Positions 50,093 through 59,926 of a stretch of DNA of 64,000 nucleotides are shown here, in pieces. The stretch's first letter is position 1, and the number at the start of each line of letters is the position of its first letter. Under the pieces are notes generated by a model. It saw only the letters and a program-made list of their open reading frames with translations, had not been told where the DNA came from and did no database searches. The stretch comes from Conchocele bisecta. Taxonomy: Eukaryota; Mollusca; Bivalvia; Lucinida; Thyasiridae. The DNA lies in assembly GCA_029237695.1 (NCBI GenBank), contig CM055279.1:62779586-62843585 (forward strand), written 5' to 3'. A program made the position numbers and the translations under genes.

Positions 50093-53000
50093 CCGTGCCG
50101 CTCGTGCTTCGCGAAACCAACAACCGCAACTGGTCTGTCTGGTCGCTCGGCCACGGAACGGCTCGTAATGCTGTGTGCCGCTCTGTGGTCGGTCGGCCAC
50201 GGAATGGAGTTCTGTGCAGTGGCGACGATTGCTGGTGTCTCTCGGGCTTCACGGCGGCGGAATGGGGCCCGGTGCCGATCGTGCTTCGCGAAACCAACCA
50301 CCGCAACTGGTCTGTCTGGTCGCTCGGCCACGGAACGGCTCGTAATGCAGCGTGCCGCTCTGTGGTCGGTCGGCCACGGAATGGAGTTCTGTGCAGTGGC
50401 GACGATTGCTGGTGTCTCTCGGGCTTCACGGCGGCGGAATGGGGCCCGGTGCCGATCGTGCTTCGCGAAACCAACCACCGCAACTGGTCTGTCTGGTCGC
50501 TCGGCCACGGAACGGCTCGTAATGCAGCGTGCCGCTCTGTGGTCGGTCGGCCACGGAATGGAGTTCTGTGCAGTGGCGACGACAGCTGGTCTCTCTCGGG
50601 CTTCTCGGCGGCGGAATGGGGCCCGGTGCCGATCGTGCTTCGCGAAACCAACAACCGCAACTGGTCTGTCTGGTCGCTCGGCCACGGAACGGCTCGTAAT
50701 GCTGTGTGCCGCTCTGTGGTCGGTCGGCCACGGAATGGAGTTCTGTGCAGTGGCGACGATTCTGGTCTCTCTCGGGCTTCTCGGCGGTGTAATGGGGCCC
50801 CGTGCCGATCGTGCTTCGCGAAACCAACAACCGCAACTGGTCTGTCTGGTCGCGTCGGAACCATGGAACGGCTCGTAATGCTGTGTGCCGCTCTGTGGTC
50901 GGTCGGCCACGGAATGGAGTTCTGTGCAGTGGCGACGACGGCTGGTCTCTCTCGGGCAACTGGTCGGTCTGTCGGCTCGGTCCACCCGGAACGGCTCGTA
51001 ATGGCCAGGCGGGGCCGGCTTGGTGTCTGCTTATCGGCCAACGGACGGCTTCGTTATGGCAGAGCGGCCGCCGCTCTGTGGTCGAATCGCCACTGAAATG
51101 GATGTCCCCTGGTCGCTTCCGGCCAAACCGAACGGCTCGAAATGGCGGCGGGCCGCTCTGAGGTCGAATTCGGCCACGGAATGGAGTTCTGTGGCATCGG
51201 CGACGATTGCTGGTCTCTCTCGGGCTTCTCGGCGATGGAATGGGGCCCCGTGCCGATCGTGCTTCGCGAAACCAACCACCGCAACTTGTCTGTCTGGTCG
51301 CTCGGCCACGGAACGGCTCGTAATGCAGTGTGACGCTCTGTGGTCGGTCGGCCACGGAATGGAATTCTGTGCAGTGACGACGACGGCTGGTCTCTCTCGG
51401 GCTTCTCGGCGGCGGAATGGGGCCCGGTGCCGATCGTGCTTCGCGAAACCAACCACCGCAACTGGTCTGTCTGGTCGCTCGGCCACGGAACGGCTCGTAA
51501 TGCAGCGTGCCGCTCTGTGGTCGGTCGGCCACGGAATGGAGTTCTGTGCAGTCGCGACGATTCTGGTCTCTCTCGGGCTTCTCGGCGGCGGAATGGGGCC
51601 CCGTGCCGATCGTGCTTCGCGAAACCAACCACCGCAACTTGTCTGTCCGGTCGCTCGGCCACGGAACCGCTCGTAATGCGGTGTGCCGCTCTGTGGTCGG
51701 TCGGCCACGGAATGGAGTTCTGTGCAGTGGCGACGAGTCTGGTCTCTCTCGGGCTTCTCGGCGGCGGAATGGGGCCCCGTGCCGATCGTGCTTCGCGAAA
51801 CCAACAACCGCAACTGGTCTGTCTGGTCGCTCGGCCACGGAACGGCTCGTAATGCTGTGTGCCGCTCTGTGGTCGGTCGGCCACGGAATGGAGTTCTGTG
51901 CAGTGGCGACGACGGCTGGTCTCTCTCGGGCTTCTCGGCGGCGGAATGGGGGCCCGGGGCGATCGTGCTTCGCGAAACCAACAACCGCAACTGGTCTGTC
52001 TGGTCGCTCGGCCACGGAACGGCTCGTAATGCAGCGTGCCGCTCTGTGATCGGTCGGCCACGGAATGGAGTTCTGTGCAGTCGCGACGATTGCTGGTCTC
52101 TCTCGGGCTTCTCGGCGGCGGAATGGGGCCCCGTGCCGATCGTGCTTCGCGAAACCAACAACCGCAACTGGTCTGTCTGGTCGCTCGGCCACGGAACGGC
52201 TCGTAATGCTGTGTGCCGCTCTGTGGTCGGTCGGCCACGGAATGGAATTCTGTGCAGTGACGACGACGGCTGGTCTCTCTCGGGCTTCTCGGCGGCGGAA
52301 TGGGGCCCCGTGCCGATCGTGCTTCGCGAAACCAACCACCGCAACTTGTCTGTCCGGTCGCTCGGCCGCTCTGTGGTCGGTCGGCCACGGAATGGAGTTC
52401 TGTGCAGTGGCGACGAGTCTGGTCTCTCTCGGGCTTCTCGGCGGCGGAATGGGGCCCCGTGCCGATCGTGCTTCGCGAAACCAACCACCGCAACTTGTCT
52501 GTCCGGTCGCTCGGCCACGGAACCGCTCGTAATGCGGTGTGCCGCTCTGTGGTCGGTCGGCCACGGAATGGAGTTCTGTGCAGTGGCGACGAGTCTGGTC
52601 TCTCTCGGGCTTCTCGGCGGCGGAATGGGGCCCGGTGCCGATCGTGCTTCGCGAAACCAACCACCGCAACTGGTCTGTCTGGTCGCTCGGCCACGGAACG
52701 GCTCGTAATGCAGTGTGCCGCTCTGTGGTCGGTCAGCCACGGAATGGAGTTCTGTGCAGTGGCGACGACGGCTGGTCTCTCTCGGGCAACTGGTCTGTCT
52801 GGTCGCTCGGCCACGGAACGGCTCGTAATGCAGCGGGCCGCTCTGTGGTCGGTCGGCCACGGAATGGAGTTCTGTGCAGTCGCGACGATTGCTGGTCTCT
52901 CTCGGGCTTCTCGGCGATGGAATGGGGCCCCGCCCGTGGCCGATCGTGCTTCGCGAAACCAACCACCGCAACTGGTCTGTCTGGTCGCTCGGCCACGGAA

Positions 53001-53600
53001 CGGCTCGTAATGCTGTGTGCCGCTCTGTGGTCGGTCGGCCACGGAAAACCCTGGAGTTCTGTTCAGTGGCGACGACAGCTGGTCTCTCTCGGGCTTCTCG
53101 GCGGCAGAATGGGGCCCGGTGCCGATCGTGCTTCGCGAAACCAACAACCGCAACTGGTCTGTCTGGTCGCTCGGCCACGGAACGGCTCGTAATGCTGTGT
53201 GCCGCTCTGTGGTCGGTCGGCCACGGAATGGAGTTCTGTGCAGTGGCGACGACGGCTGGTCTCTCTCGGGCTTCTCGGCGGCGGAATGGGGCCCCGTGCC
53301 GATCGTGCTTCGCGAAACCAACAACCGCAACTGGTCTGTCTGGTCGCTCGGCCACGGAACGGCTCGTAATGCAGCGTGCCGCTCTGTGGTCGGTCAGCCA
53401 CGGAATGGAGTTCTGTGCAGTGGCGACGACGGCTGGTCTCTCTCGGGCTTCTCGGCGGCGGAATGGGGCCCGGTGTCCGATCGTGCTTCGCGAAACCAAC
53501 AACCGCAACTGGTCTGTCTGTCGCTCGGCCCACGGAACGGCTCGTAATGCAGCGTGCCGCTCTGTGGTCGGTCGGCCACGGAATGGTCGGCCACGGAATG
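50093..53600. repeat. GC-rich tandem array, 177 bp unit, about 20 copies
   Basis: Landmark 'gtgccgatcgtgcttcgcg' recurs at 50272, 50449 and 50626 (177 bp apart). Each unit holds two copies of 'tcggccacggaa', a 'ccgctctgtggtcggtcgg' block and 'ggtctctctcgggcttc'. Divergent units lie at 50940-51190. Because 177 is divisible by 3 and the unit lacks stops in several frames, open frames of up to 974 codons exist on the minus strand (53955-51031) and 344 or more codons in other overlapping frames. Their products are low-complexity and mutually overlapping, so I treat them as a consequence of the repeat. Confidence 0.93.
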
Positions 53601-53960
53601 AAACGACTCTGGCCTCTCGGCCACGGAACGACTCAGGGTCAAGCGCCAGGCTAACCACTGAAGGAACAGAGCGTCTCAACACAACTCTGTTTATGTTTAT
53701 TTTAAAAAAAAATCCCTCTGGCCTCTCGGCCACGGAACGACTCTGTTTATTTTTCCAACATTTTTCTCTCTGGCCTCTCGGCCACGGAACGACTCTGAGC
53801 GAACACAATGTGGCCCCTCGGCCACGGAACGACTGAGCGATCACACTGTGGCCCCTCGGCCACGGAACGACTCTGTTTATTTTTGCAACATTTTTCTCTC
53901 TGGCCTCTCGGCCACGGAACGACTCTGGGCGAACACACTGTGGCCCCTCGGCCACGGAAT
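53601..53960. repeat. Minisatellite, 'ctcggccacggaacgactctg' core (left block)
   Basis: Seven or so copies of a core reading 'ctcggccacggaacgactc' are separated by A/T-rich spacers such as 'tttatttttccaacattttt'. The core is the same word found twice in each 177 bp unit to its left. Confidence 0.85.
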
Positions 53961-53984
53961 GGAGAAGTATTTACATGTTTACAT

Positions 53985-54215
53985 CAACTATTTACATGCA
54001 GTCAAACTATTTGCAAAGTCGAATGAATATCTTATTATCTACATATTTACATGAATGCATTATAATTCACTATTCTATTTACAAAGTGCAATGAATATCA
54101 CAGTTGGCTTATTATGTACATGTTTACATGAATGCATTATAATTAACTATTTACAAAGTGGAATCTATATCACAGTTGGCTTATTATCTACATATTTACA
54201 TGAATGCATTCTCAA
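53985..54215. repeat. ~75-80 bp AT-rich tandem repeat, three copies
   Basis: Units contain 'tttacatgaatgcatt', 'aactatttacaaagt' and 'tatcacagttggcttatta'. The array is short and bounded by the minisatellite on one side and the non-repetitive island on the other. Confidence 0.75.
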
Positions 54216-54440
54216 TAAGTATCACAGATGGGTACATGAAATAAATAGTTTGACAATCACAGTACAATAAATAAACCGAATACAATAAATAATATGTACA
54301 ATAAATTCTCTCTCGCTCTTTCACACCTCGACCGCACACACTGCAAGCAGCAGGTTGTTGTACAATGTTACACATAAGTGAATATACAGAAGGGCCTAAA
54401 TTGTGCGCCAGTACGCACGGACGACACCTACTACTCTTAC

Positions 54441-54636
54441 CTTGCACCGCTACGTACTTGCGAAGGAACACAATAATTGCTTTACTGTACATACTTCTCT
54501 TTCTGCGCCGAGCCGGTTCGGTGAAGGTGAGGTCGGGCAACGTAGACCACGCGTCTTCTCCCCCCGTCACCGAGTGGTCAATTACCCCCGCTGCCTCCAA
54601 CATCGCTTGCTTATTCTCTTTACTGCGTTTATTCAT
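54441..54636 (-). CDS. Candidate first coding exon, unknown product
   Basis: On the minus strand an ATG at 54636 opens 65 codons without low-complexity repeats, ending in a consensus donor GTGCAAG|GTAAGAG (boundary at 54441). The encoded peptide starts MNKRSKENKQAMLEAAGV and has a basic ARRRKRS cluster near residue 45. I recognise no domain. Reading through gives an open frame to 54196, but that part lacks character. It is head-to-head with the plus-strand candidate exon at 54910. It could belong to a host gene or to the first exon of a mobile element; no acceptor or second exon could be identified. Confidence 0.25.
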
Positions 54637-54704
54637 GTTTCACTGAAAACAGACAAACAGAACATTAGACAAGGTATGCATGCATGCCCCGCGCATGCTG
54701 TATA

Positions 54705-54875
54705 CCGACCTGCTGGCTGATTCTCCGTTATCGTATCTACGGAATGACCCACCGAGCGACTCACTTCTCGGGACCCGCTATCCTGGCTAGCTGGCTGCTG
54801 GCTGATTCTCCTCGGATTATCGTATCTACGGAATCGTATCTACAGCGACTCTCTTCTCGGGACCTACTATCCGTT
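54705..54875. repeat. ~88 bp tandem duplication between the two candidate exons
   Basis: 'ctgctggctgattctcc', 'tatcgtatctacggaat' and 'cgactc(a/t)cttctcgggacc' occur in order at about 54708-54783 and again at 54796-54872. The pair lies where a shared upstream region of the two divergent candidate exons would be. Confidence 0.75.
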
Positions 54876-54909
54876 TCGCGTCGCTTTGGACGACAGCGCG
54901 TGCCGACCG

Positions 54910-55042
54910 ATGGAGGACAGCGCGTGCGTGCGACCCGGCGACGACTTTAATGCCAGTGCTAGCGGCACCCGAACAAGACGGAAATACATCGAGCTATTCC
55001 ACATCTCGCACGACCGCAGTCTGCGGGAGAACTACCAAACCG
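54910..55042 (+). CDS. Candidate first coding exon, unknown product
   Basis: An ATG at 54910 opens a GC-rich frame of 44 codons ending in a consensus donor AACCG|GTAAGG (boundary at 55042). The peptide starts MEDSACVRPGDDF and ends in a charged segment RTRRKYIELFHISHDRS. No domain is recognised. A duplicated 'gacagcgcgtgc' word precedes the ATG. The next exon would have to lie beyond the minisatellite that starts at 55228, so the model cannot be completed from this window. Confidence 0.25.
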
Positions 55043-55227
55043 GTAAGGCACCATGCAGGCAGCCAGCGCTGGCTGCATGTTCCGCAGTCGCCTCTCTCAA
55101 ATATAGCAGGTGTTGCTGACTTGCCTCCTCGACGCACATCGGCCTCTGTGTTTCCTTCTTCACGCCAATGTGTTGCTGTAGGTACACATTTCCACAACTG
55201 GTCTGTCGGGTCTCACTCCGCTCATTT
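55043..55227. other. Non-repetitive island, no further exon seen
   Basis: This stretch follows the donor site and ends where the minisatellite resumes. No acceptor with an open downstream frame is convincing. Confidence 0.4.
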
Positions 55228-56760
55228 TCCGTCTGGCCCCTCGGCCACGGAACGACTCTGTTTTTTTTCCGGCAAAAACACAAGTCTCTAGCCAAGCACC
55301 AGGCTAACCACTGAATGAACAGAGCGGCCCAGCGAGACAACATCTGGTCTCTCGGCCACGGAACGACTCTGTTTATTTCACTCTGGCCTCTCGGCCACGG
55401 AACGACTCTATTTATTTCCAACATTTTTCACTCTGGCCTCTCGGCCACGGAACGACTCTATTTTTTTCCGGCAAAAACACAAGTCTCTAGCCAAGCACCA
55501 GGCTAACCACTGAATGAACAGAGCGGCCCAGCGAGACAACATCTGGCCTCTCGGCCACGGAACGACTCTGTTTCCTCTGGCCTCTCGGCCACGGAAGGAC
55601 TCTATTTATTTTCCAACATTTTTCACTCTGGCCTCTCGGCCACGGAACGACTCTGTTTACTCTGGCCTCTCGGTCACGGAACGACTCTGTTTCCTCTGGC
55701 CTCTCGGCCACGGAACGACTCTATTTATTTTTCCAACATTTTTCACTCTGGCCTCTCGGCCACGGAACGACTCTGTTTACTCTGGCCTCTCGGCCACGGA
55801 ACGACTCTGTTTCCTCTGGCCTCTCGGCCACGGAACGACTCTATTTATTTTTCCAACATTTTTCACTCTGGCCTCTCGGCCACGGAACGACTCTGTTTAC
55901 TCTGGCCTCTCGGCCACGGAACGACTCTGTTTCCTCTGGCCTCTCGGCCACGGAACGACTCTATTTATTTTTCAACATTTTTTTTTTCACTCTGGCCTCT
56001 CGGCCACGGAACGACTCTATTTATTTTCCAACATTTTTCACTCTGGCCTCTCGGCCACGGAACGACTCTATTTATTTTTCCAACATTTTTCACTCTGGCC
56101 TCTCGGCCACGGAACGACTCTGTTTACTCTGGCCTCTCGGCCACGGAACGACTCTATTTATTTTTCCAACATTTTTTCACTCTGGCCTCTCGGCCACGGA
56201 ACGACTCTGTTTACTCTGGCCTCTCGGCCACGGAACGACTCTGTTTCCTCTGGCCTCTCGGCCACGGAACGACTCTATTTATTTTTCCAACATTTTTCAC
56301 TCTGGCCTCTCGGCCACGGAACGACTCTATTTATTTTTCCAACATTTTTCACTCTGGCCTCTCGGCCACGGAACGACTCTATTTATTTTTCCAACATTTT
56401 TTTTTTCACTCTGGCCTCTCGGCCACGGAACGACTCTGTTTACTCTGGCCTCTCGGCCACGGAACGACTCTATTTATTTTTCCAACATTTTTTTTTTTCA
56501 CTCTGGCCTCTCGGCCACGGAACGACTCTGTTTACTCTGGCCTCTCGGCCACGGAACGACTCTGTTTCCTCTGGCCTCTCGGCCACGGAACGACTCTATT
56601 TATTTTTCCAACATTTTTCACTCTGGCCTCTCGGCCACGGAACGACTCTGTTTATTTTTCCAACATTTTTCACTCTGGCCTCTCGGCCACGGAACGACTC
56701 TATTTATTTTCCGGCAAAACACAAGTCTCTGGCCTCTCGGCCACGGAAGGAGTCTAACCA
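55228..56760. repeat. Minisatellite, 'ctcggccacggaacgactctg' core (main block)
   Basis: About 35-40 cores of 'ggcctctcggccacggaacg' plus 'actctg' alternate with a few fixed spacers: 'tttactct', 'tttcctct', 'tttatttttccaacattttt' and 'ttttccggcaaaacacaag'. Units come in short and long forms arranged in repeating groups. A larger block beginning 'ccggcaaaaacacaagtctc' recurs (55268 and 55467). The open frame of 424 codons (55514-56788) is repeat translation. Confidence 0.95.
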
Positions 56761-57655
56761 CGCTCGACTTGCCCTCGTTTCCATGTAATCTCATTCGATC
56801 TACACGTGGGTGCACTTTCCCACCGTTCACGACCAATCACCGACGCTTCCAGCGAATGTGTACACATGGGCACACTTCCACCGTTCCACGACCAATCACC
56901 GACGCTTCAGCCTAACCCTAACCCTAACCCTCTCGGCCACGGAACGACTCTGTTTACTCTGGCCTCTCGGCCACAGAACGACTGTTTCCTCTGGCCTCTC
57001 GGCCACGGAACGACTATTTATTTTTCCAACATTTTTCACTCTGGCCTCTCGGCCACGGAACGACTCTATTTATTTTTCCAACATTTTTCACTCTGGCCTC
57101 TCGGCCACGGAACGACTCTATTTATTTTCCGGCAAAACACAAATCTCTGGCCTCTCGGCCACGGAATGAGTCTAACCACGCTCGACTTGCCCTCGTTTCC
57201 TGCGAATGTAATCTCATTCGATCTACACGTGGGTGCACTTTCCCACCGTTCACGACCAATCACCCTCGTTTCCAGCGAATGTGTACACATGGGCACACTT
57301 CCACCGTTCCACGACCGATCACCGACGCTTCCAGCGAATGTGTACACATGGGTGCACTTTTCCACCGTTCACGACCAATGACCGACGCTTCCAGCGAATG
57401 AGTACACATAGACACACTTCCACCGTTCCACGACATTGCACTTCCAGCCAATGTGTACATATGGACACACTTCCACCGTTCCACAACATTCCACGTTCCA
57501 CCGAAGGTGCACCCGCGGGTGCACAACTTCCATCGCTCGCGCGTACACTTCCACCTCGGATACACAGTTCCACAGCGCTTCCACTAAATGTGCACCCAAC
57601 ATTCCCGTTTCACCGGAATGCGTACCGGCGGATACACAGTTCCACAGTTAGACTC
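56761..57655. repeat. ~60 bp tandem repeat, interrupted by the minisatellite
   Basis: Units carry 'cttccagcgaatgtgtacac', 'atgggtgcactt' and 'ccaccgttc(c)acgacc'. They occur at 56761-56905 and, after a minisatellite block at 56932-57180, at 57181-57655, with increasing divergence to the right ('tgcacccgcgggtgcac'). Open frames of up to 141 codons in several frames follow the repeat and are not genes. Confidence 0.88.
56911..56931. repeat. Short interstitial telomere-type repeat
   Basis: Three and a half tandem copies of CCCTAA, the animal telomere motif, stand exactly at a junction between the ~60 bp repeat and the ctcggccacggaacg minisatellite. Confidence 0.85.
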
Positions 57656-57849
57656 TAGCTACTTATAGCCAAACCGGTAACAACTGCCGCGTGATATAGA
57701 GAATTTACTATAAATTTAAGATCATACGTTGCGGTAGACATTTTTTTTCAACAGTGTTGATATATTTGATATCTAATATATTTACACATAAATTTCTAAA
57801 AAAATTAAATATTTATTAGCTGTTGTGAAAATCCAACGGATTTTTGAAC
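57656..57849. other. AT-rich boundary between arrays and the viral-like element
   Basis: Composition changes sharply from GC-rich repeat to AT-rich sequence here. An 'aacagtgttgatat' word resembles the tandem 'caacaatgttgata' repeats at 58449-58500 inside the element. I could not identify a terminal inverted repeat or target duplication, so the true left end of the element is not fixed. Confidence 0.5.
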
Positions 57850-58365
57850 TTAATCCATATCAGAAGCCCTTACAAACTGATTTTTACGAACTTCACACTC
57901 AACACCTCCAATTTCAACACGTCCAGCACTTTTAACATGCCGCTCCTGAGCGGAGTTGGGGGTATAGTGAGTGGATTTTGGTGACGACATCAACCAAGCT
58001 AATATTAATCCTACTCCTCCAGCAGCAGCGATATACATAGGGGTAATCGAAGATTGAACCATACCATTAGATTTTTGTGTATAACGCACCCCCAACTGCA
58101 CCTGTGCCGTTGGAAGTGTGGTTGAAGGCGGTATACAAGCCGGTGGTTTACATTCGTCAATAAGTTTTTTCTTCAATTTTCTACTTAACGCGGACGCCTT
58201 ACCAGCTGCTATGGATTTAGGGTTTTTTGTAACACGATCTGGGGGTGGTGTTGGTGTTGGAGGTGCGGTTGGAGTTGGAGTTGGAGGTGCGGTTGGAGTT
58301 GGAGGTGTTGGAGTTGGTATTGAGTGTTGAACTTCAGGAGTGATTGTTGGTGTATCTTCAGACAT
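57850..58365 (-). CDS. Small viral-type membrane protein, Pro/Thr-rich
   Basis: This is an intact 171-codon frame with an ATG at 58365. Residues 17-43 are a Pro-Thr repeat (PTPTPPTPTAPPTPTPTAPP). A basic stretch KLKKKLID follows near 63-70, and one hydrophobic segment (YIAAAGGVGLILAWLM, about 111-126) should span a membrane. The C-terminal ~45 residues are polar. Function is unknown. Location in the same strand group as the packaging ATPase suggests a structural or membrane role in a virion-forming element. It shares the word QVQLGV, with matching flanking DNA, with the next upstream gene. An AATATATAT core lies about 12-20 bases before the ATG. It is the only gene of this element that looks fully open. 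Confidence 0.6.
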   Translation of the reverse strand: MSEDTPTITPEVQHSIPTPTPPTPTAPPTPTPTAPPTPTPPPDRVTKNPKSIAAGKASALSRKLKKKLIDECKPPACIPPSTTLPTAQVQLGVRYTQKSNGMVQSSITPMYIAAAGGVGLILAWLMSSPKSTHYTPNSAQERHVKSAGRVEIGGVECEVRKNQFVRASDMD

Positions 58366-58448
58366 TTTTTTTCGACTGGATATATATTAATTTACAAAAT
58401 TAGGTACAAATTAAATATCTCAACCCCAACATTATTGTTTTGGAAAAT

Positions 58449-58500
58449 ATTTCAACAATGTTGATAAATATTTCAACAATGTTGATAAATATCTCAACAA
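58449..58500. repeat. Tandem 'atttcaacaatgttgataaat' repeat
   Basis: Two to three direct copies of a ~21 bp unit stand between two genes of the element. Each has an internal inverted pair CAACA/TGTTG. The position, just upstream of the 58365 start, allows a regulatory role, but no direct evidence supports one. Confidence 0.7.
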
Positions 58501-58556
58501 CTCCCAATTCCAACATGCCGCTCCTGAGCTGTAGCGTAGTTGGTGGTTGGATAGAA

Positions 58557-59214
58557 TTATCTAGGGTCTATTCTAATATCGTTTTCAACAGCACCTTCTG
58601 ATACATTTTTTGTAGAGTTAAAATCGTAATGTTTAGCGGTTTTAAGAACAGCGGCGATAGGTGCTAAAAATAATCCTAGTGAATGATAGCGAACGAGCAT
58701 ACTGATCGCAGTCCGGCATCAACAAATGGATCCTCTTTAAGCTCTCGTCTTAATACGTCAGCATTATTGATAGGAATTACTAATTCTAAACAAGATTTAT
58801 AATACTATCACCTAACGTAAATGTCATCATTAATCCAAATTTTGCTTCATATATAGCGTATAATTTAACAATTTCGTCATCACTAAGTTTACTAATCTTA
58901 TCAGATAAATAAAATTGCGATTGTCCTCCGGCAATTATTACCGCCAGTCTATGTCTCTGTGTTTTCAACCAATCATCTTCTACCCCCAACTGCACCTCCG
59001 CTCCAGAGCATGTTGGAAGTGCGGTATCGACTTCATCCAATCTCGATTTGGAGTTGTTGACTATTTTATTATCAATTTTCGGTTTTCGTTTACGTTTACG
59101 TTTTATGGGTTCCAACATGCTCTGGAGCGGAGTTGGATCTTCAATTTCAACCCCCAACATTGTTGGATCGGAATTTAACTCGTTAGATATTTCAATTAGT
59201 AATTCTTCAGACAT
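58557..59214 (-). pseudogene. Small viral-type protein gene, frameshifted
   Basis: The frame starts with ATG at 59214 (peptide MSEELLIEISNEL) and stays open to 58786. The original frame appears to continue by a shift near 58805 to a stop at 58676-58678, and by a second shift into a frame ending at 58557. The N-terminal part is acidic and then has a strongly basic KRKRKRKPKI cluster near residues 36-46. Later segments include SKLSDDEIVKLYAIYEAKFG. The last part (SLGLFLAPIAAVLKTA) could be a membrane segment. Function is unknown. The gene lies just downstream of the ATPase on the same strand. The frame breaks mean it is either decayed or mis-sequenced. Confidence 0.55.
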
Positions 59215-59272
59215 TTTTACCCCCAATTATTCAACGAATTGGAATATAATATATTAATAAATATAAAATATA

Positions 59273-59890
59273 TTAATAAAATTTGTTAATAACTTCGTAA
59301 GAAGTTGGTTGATCAGTTTTTAATATAACGAAAGAGTGTTTATTATTTCTTAATTCTTGTCGTACATTCGAGCGTTCTTCTTTAGTACAAATTACATCAT
59401 TTTCTCGTAGCGTATCCTCTATAGAATCGCGATCTTTACAATGAAAAAGAGCCGTCCACCGAGTCTGTTCTCTTAAATCTTTTAATACGGAATTATATTG
59501 TTGCGTTAAAACCCAACCGCTATGACCAACGTGTCTTCCAGACATCGCGAGTTCAGCTAACGCGTTACGTTTTTTAATAATGTCGATTTTTGCGGAACAG
59601 TCGTCTATTATAAAAAGCGTTCGTCTTCCGATAAATATTTTAGAAAATACTTTTAACCATTTATTAAGATTCTCTCTAGGATTTACCATATAAATTCCGT
59701 CATCGTTATATATCTATTTACGTTCTTTATAACTCGCGTTAAATTCTAATGTCGGGCATAATGTTACTATTTTTTCGAATACACCCGCATATTCTTTTTC
59801 TAAAATATTAAGTACGAATACCGTTTTACTGCAACCAGTTTGTCCACAAATTATTGCGGCATGAGTAGTTTTTATAAAATCTGTGCGCAT
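59273..59890 (-). pseudogene. Packaging-type P-loop ATPase (A32/FtsK-HerA-like), one in-frame stop
   Basis: Starting at ATG 59890, the frame has a Walker A motif GQTGCSKT at codons 16-23. A Walker B TLFIIDD is at about 91-97, and SGRHVGHSGWVLTQQY at about 117-132 fits the third conserved motif of A32-type ATPases. About 205 codons is a normal size for these enzymes, which drive DNA into capsids in Polintons, adintoviruses and related DNA viruses. A single TAG at 59714-59716 (codon 59) interrupts an otherwise continuous frame; both halves are in the same phase. The stop between Walker A and B would abolish function unless read through or erroneous. A perfect palindrome lies 17 bases before the ATG. 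Cellular AAA+ ATPases are an alternative, but the motif 3 form and the neighbours favour the viral family. Confidence 0.78.
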
Positions 59891-59907
59891 TTTTCTAATC
59901 AACAGTG

Positions 59908-59921
59908 CCAATATATATTGG
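59908..59921 (-). promoter_or_regulatory. Putative promoter palindrome of the ATPase gene
   Basis: CCAATATATATTGG is a perfect 14-base palindrome ending 17 bases before the ATPase ATG. Its TATA-like core and the flanks (atcta before, gcact after, read toward the gene) match the copy at 61868-61881 in front of the plus-strand gene, in the same orientation relative to the coding frame. Confidence 0.55.
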
Positions 59922-59926
59922 TAGAT

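Noticed and set aside
51031..53955. 974-codon open frame and other very long frames in the 177 bp array
   Set aside because: Several long frames overlap on both strands, all follow the repeat unit, and unit length divisible by 3 explains them. No domain is visible.
55228..57180. CRISPR-like appearance of a ~22-base repeat with spacers
   Set aside because: The spacers are themselves a few repeated words, the context is animal DNA, and no cas-like gene is present. It is a minisatellite.
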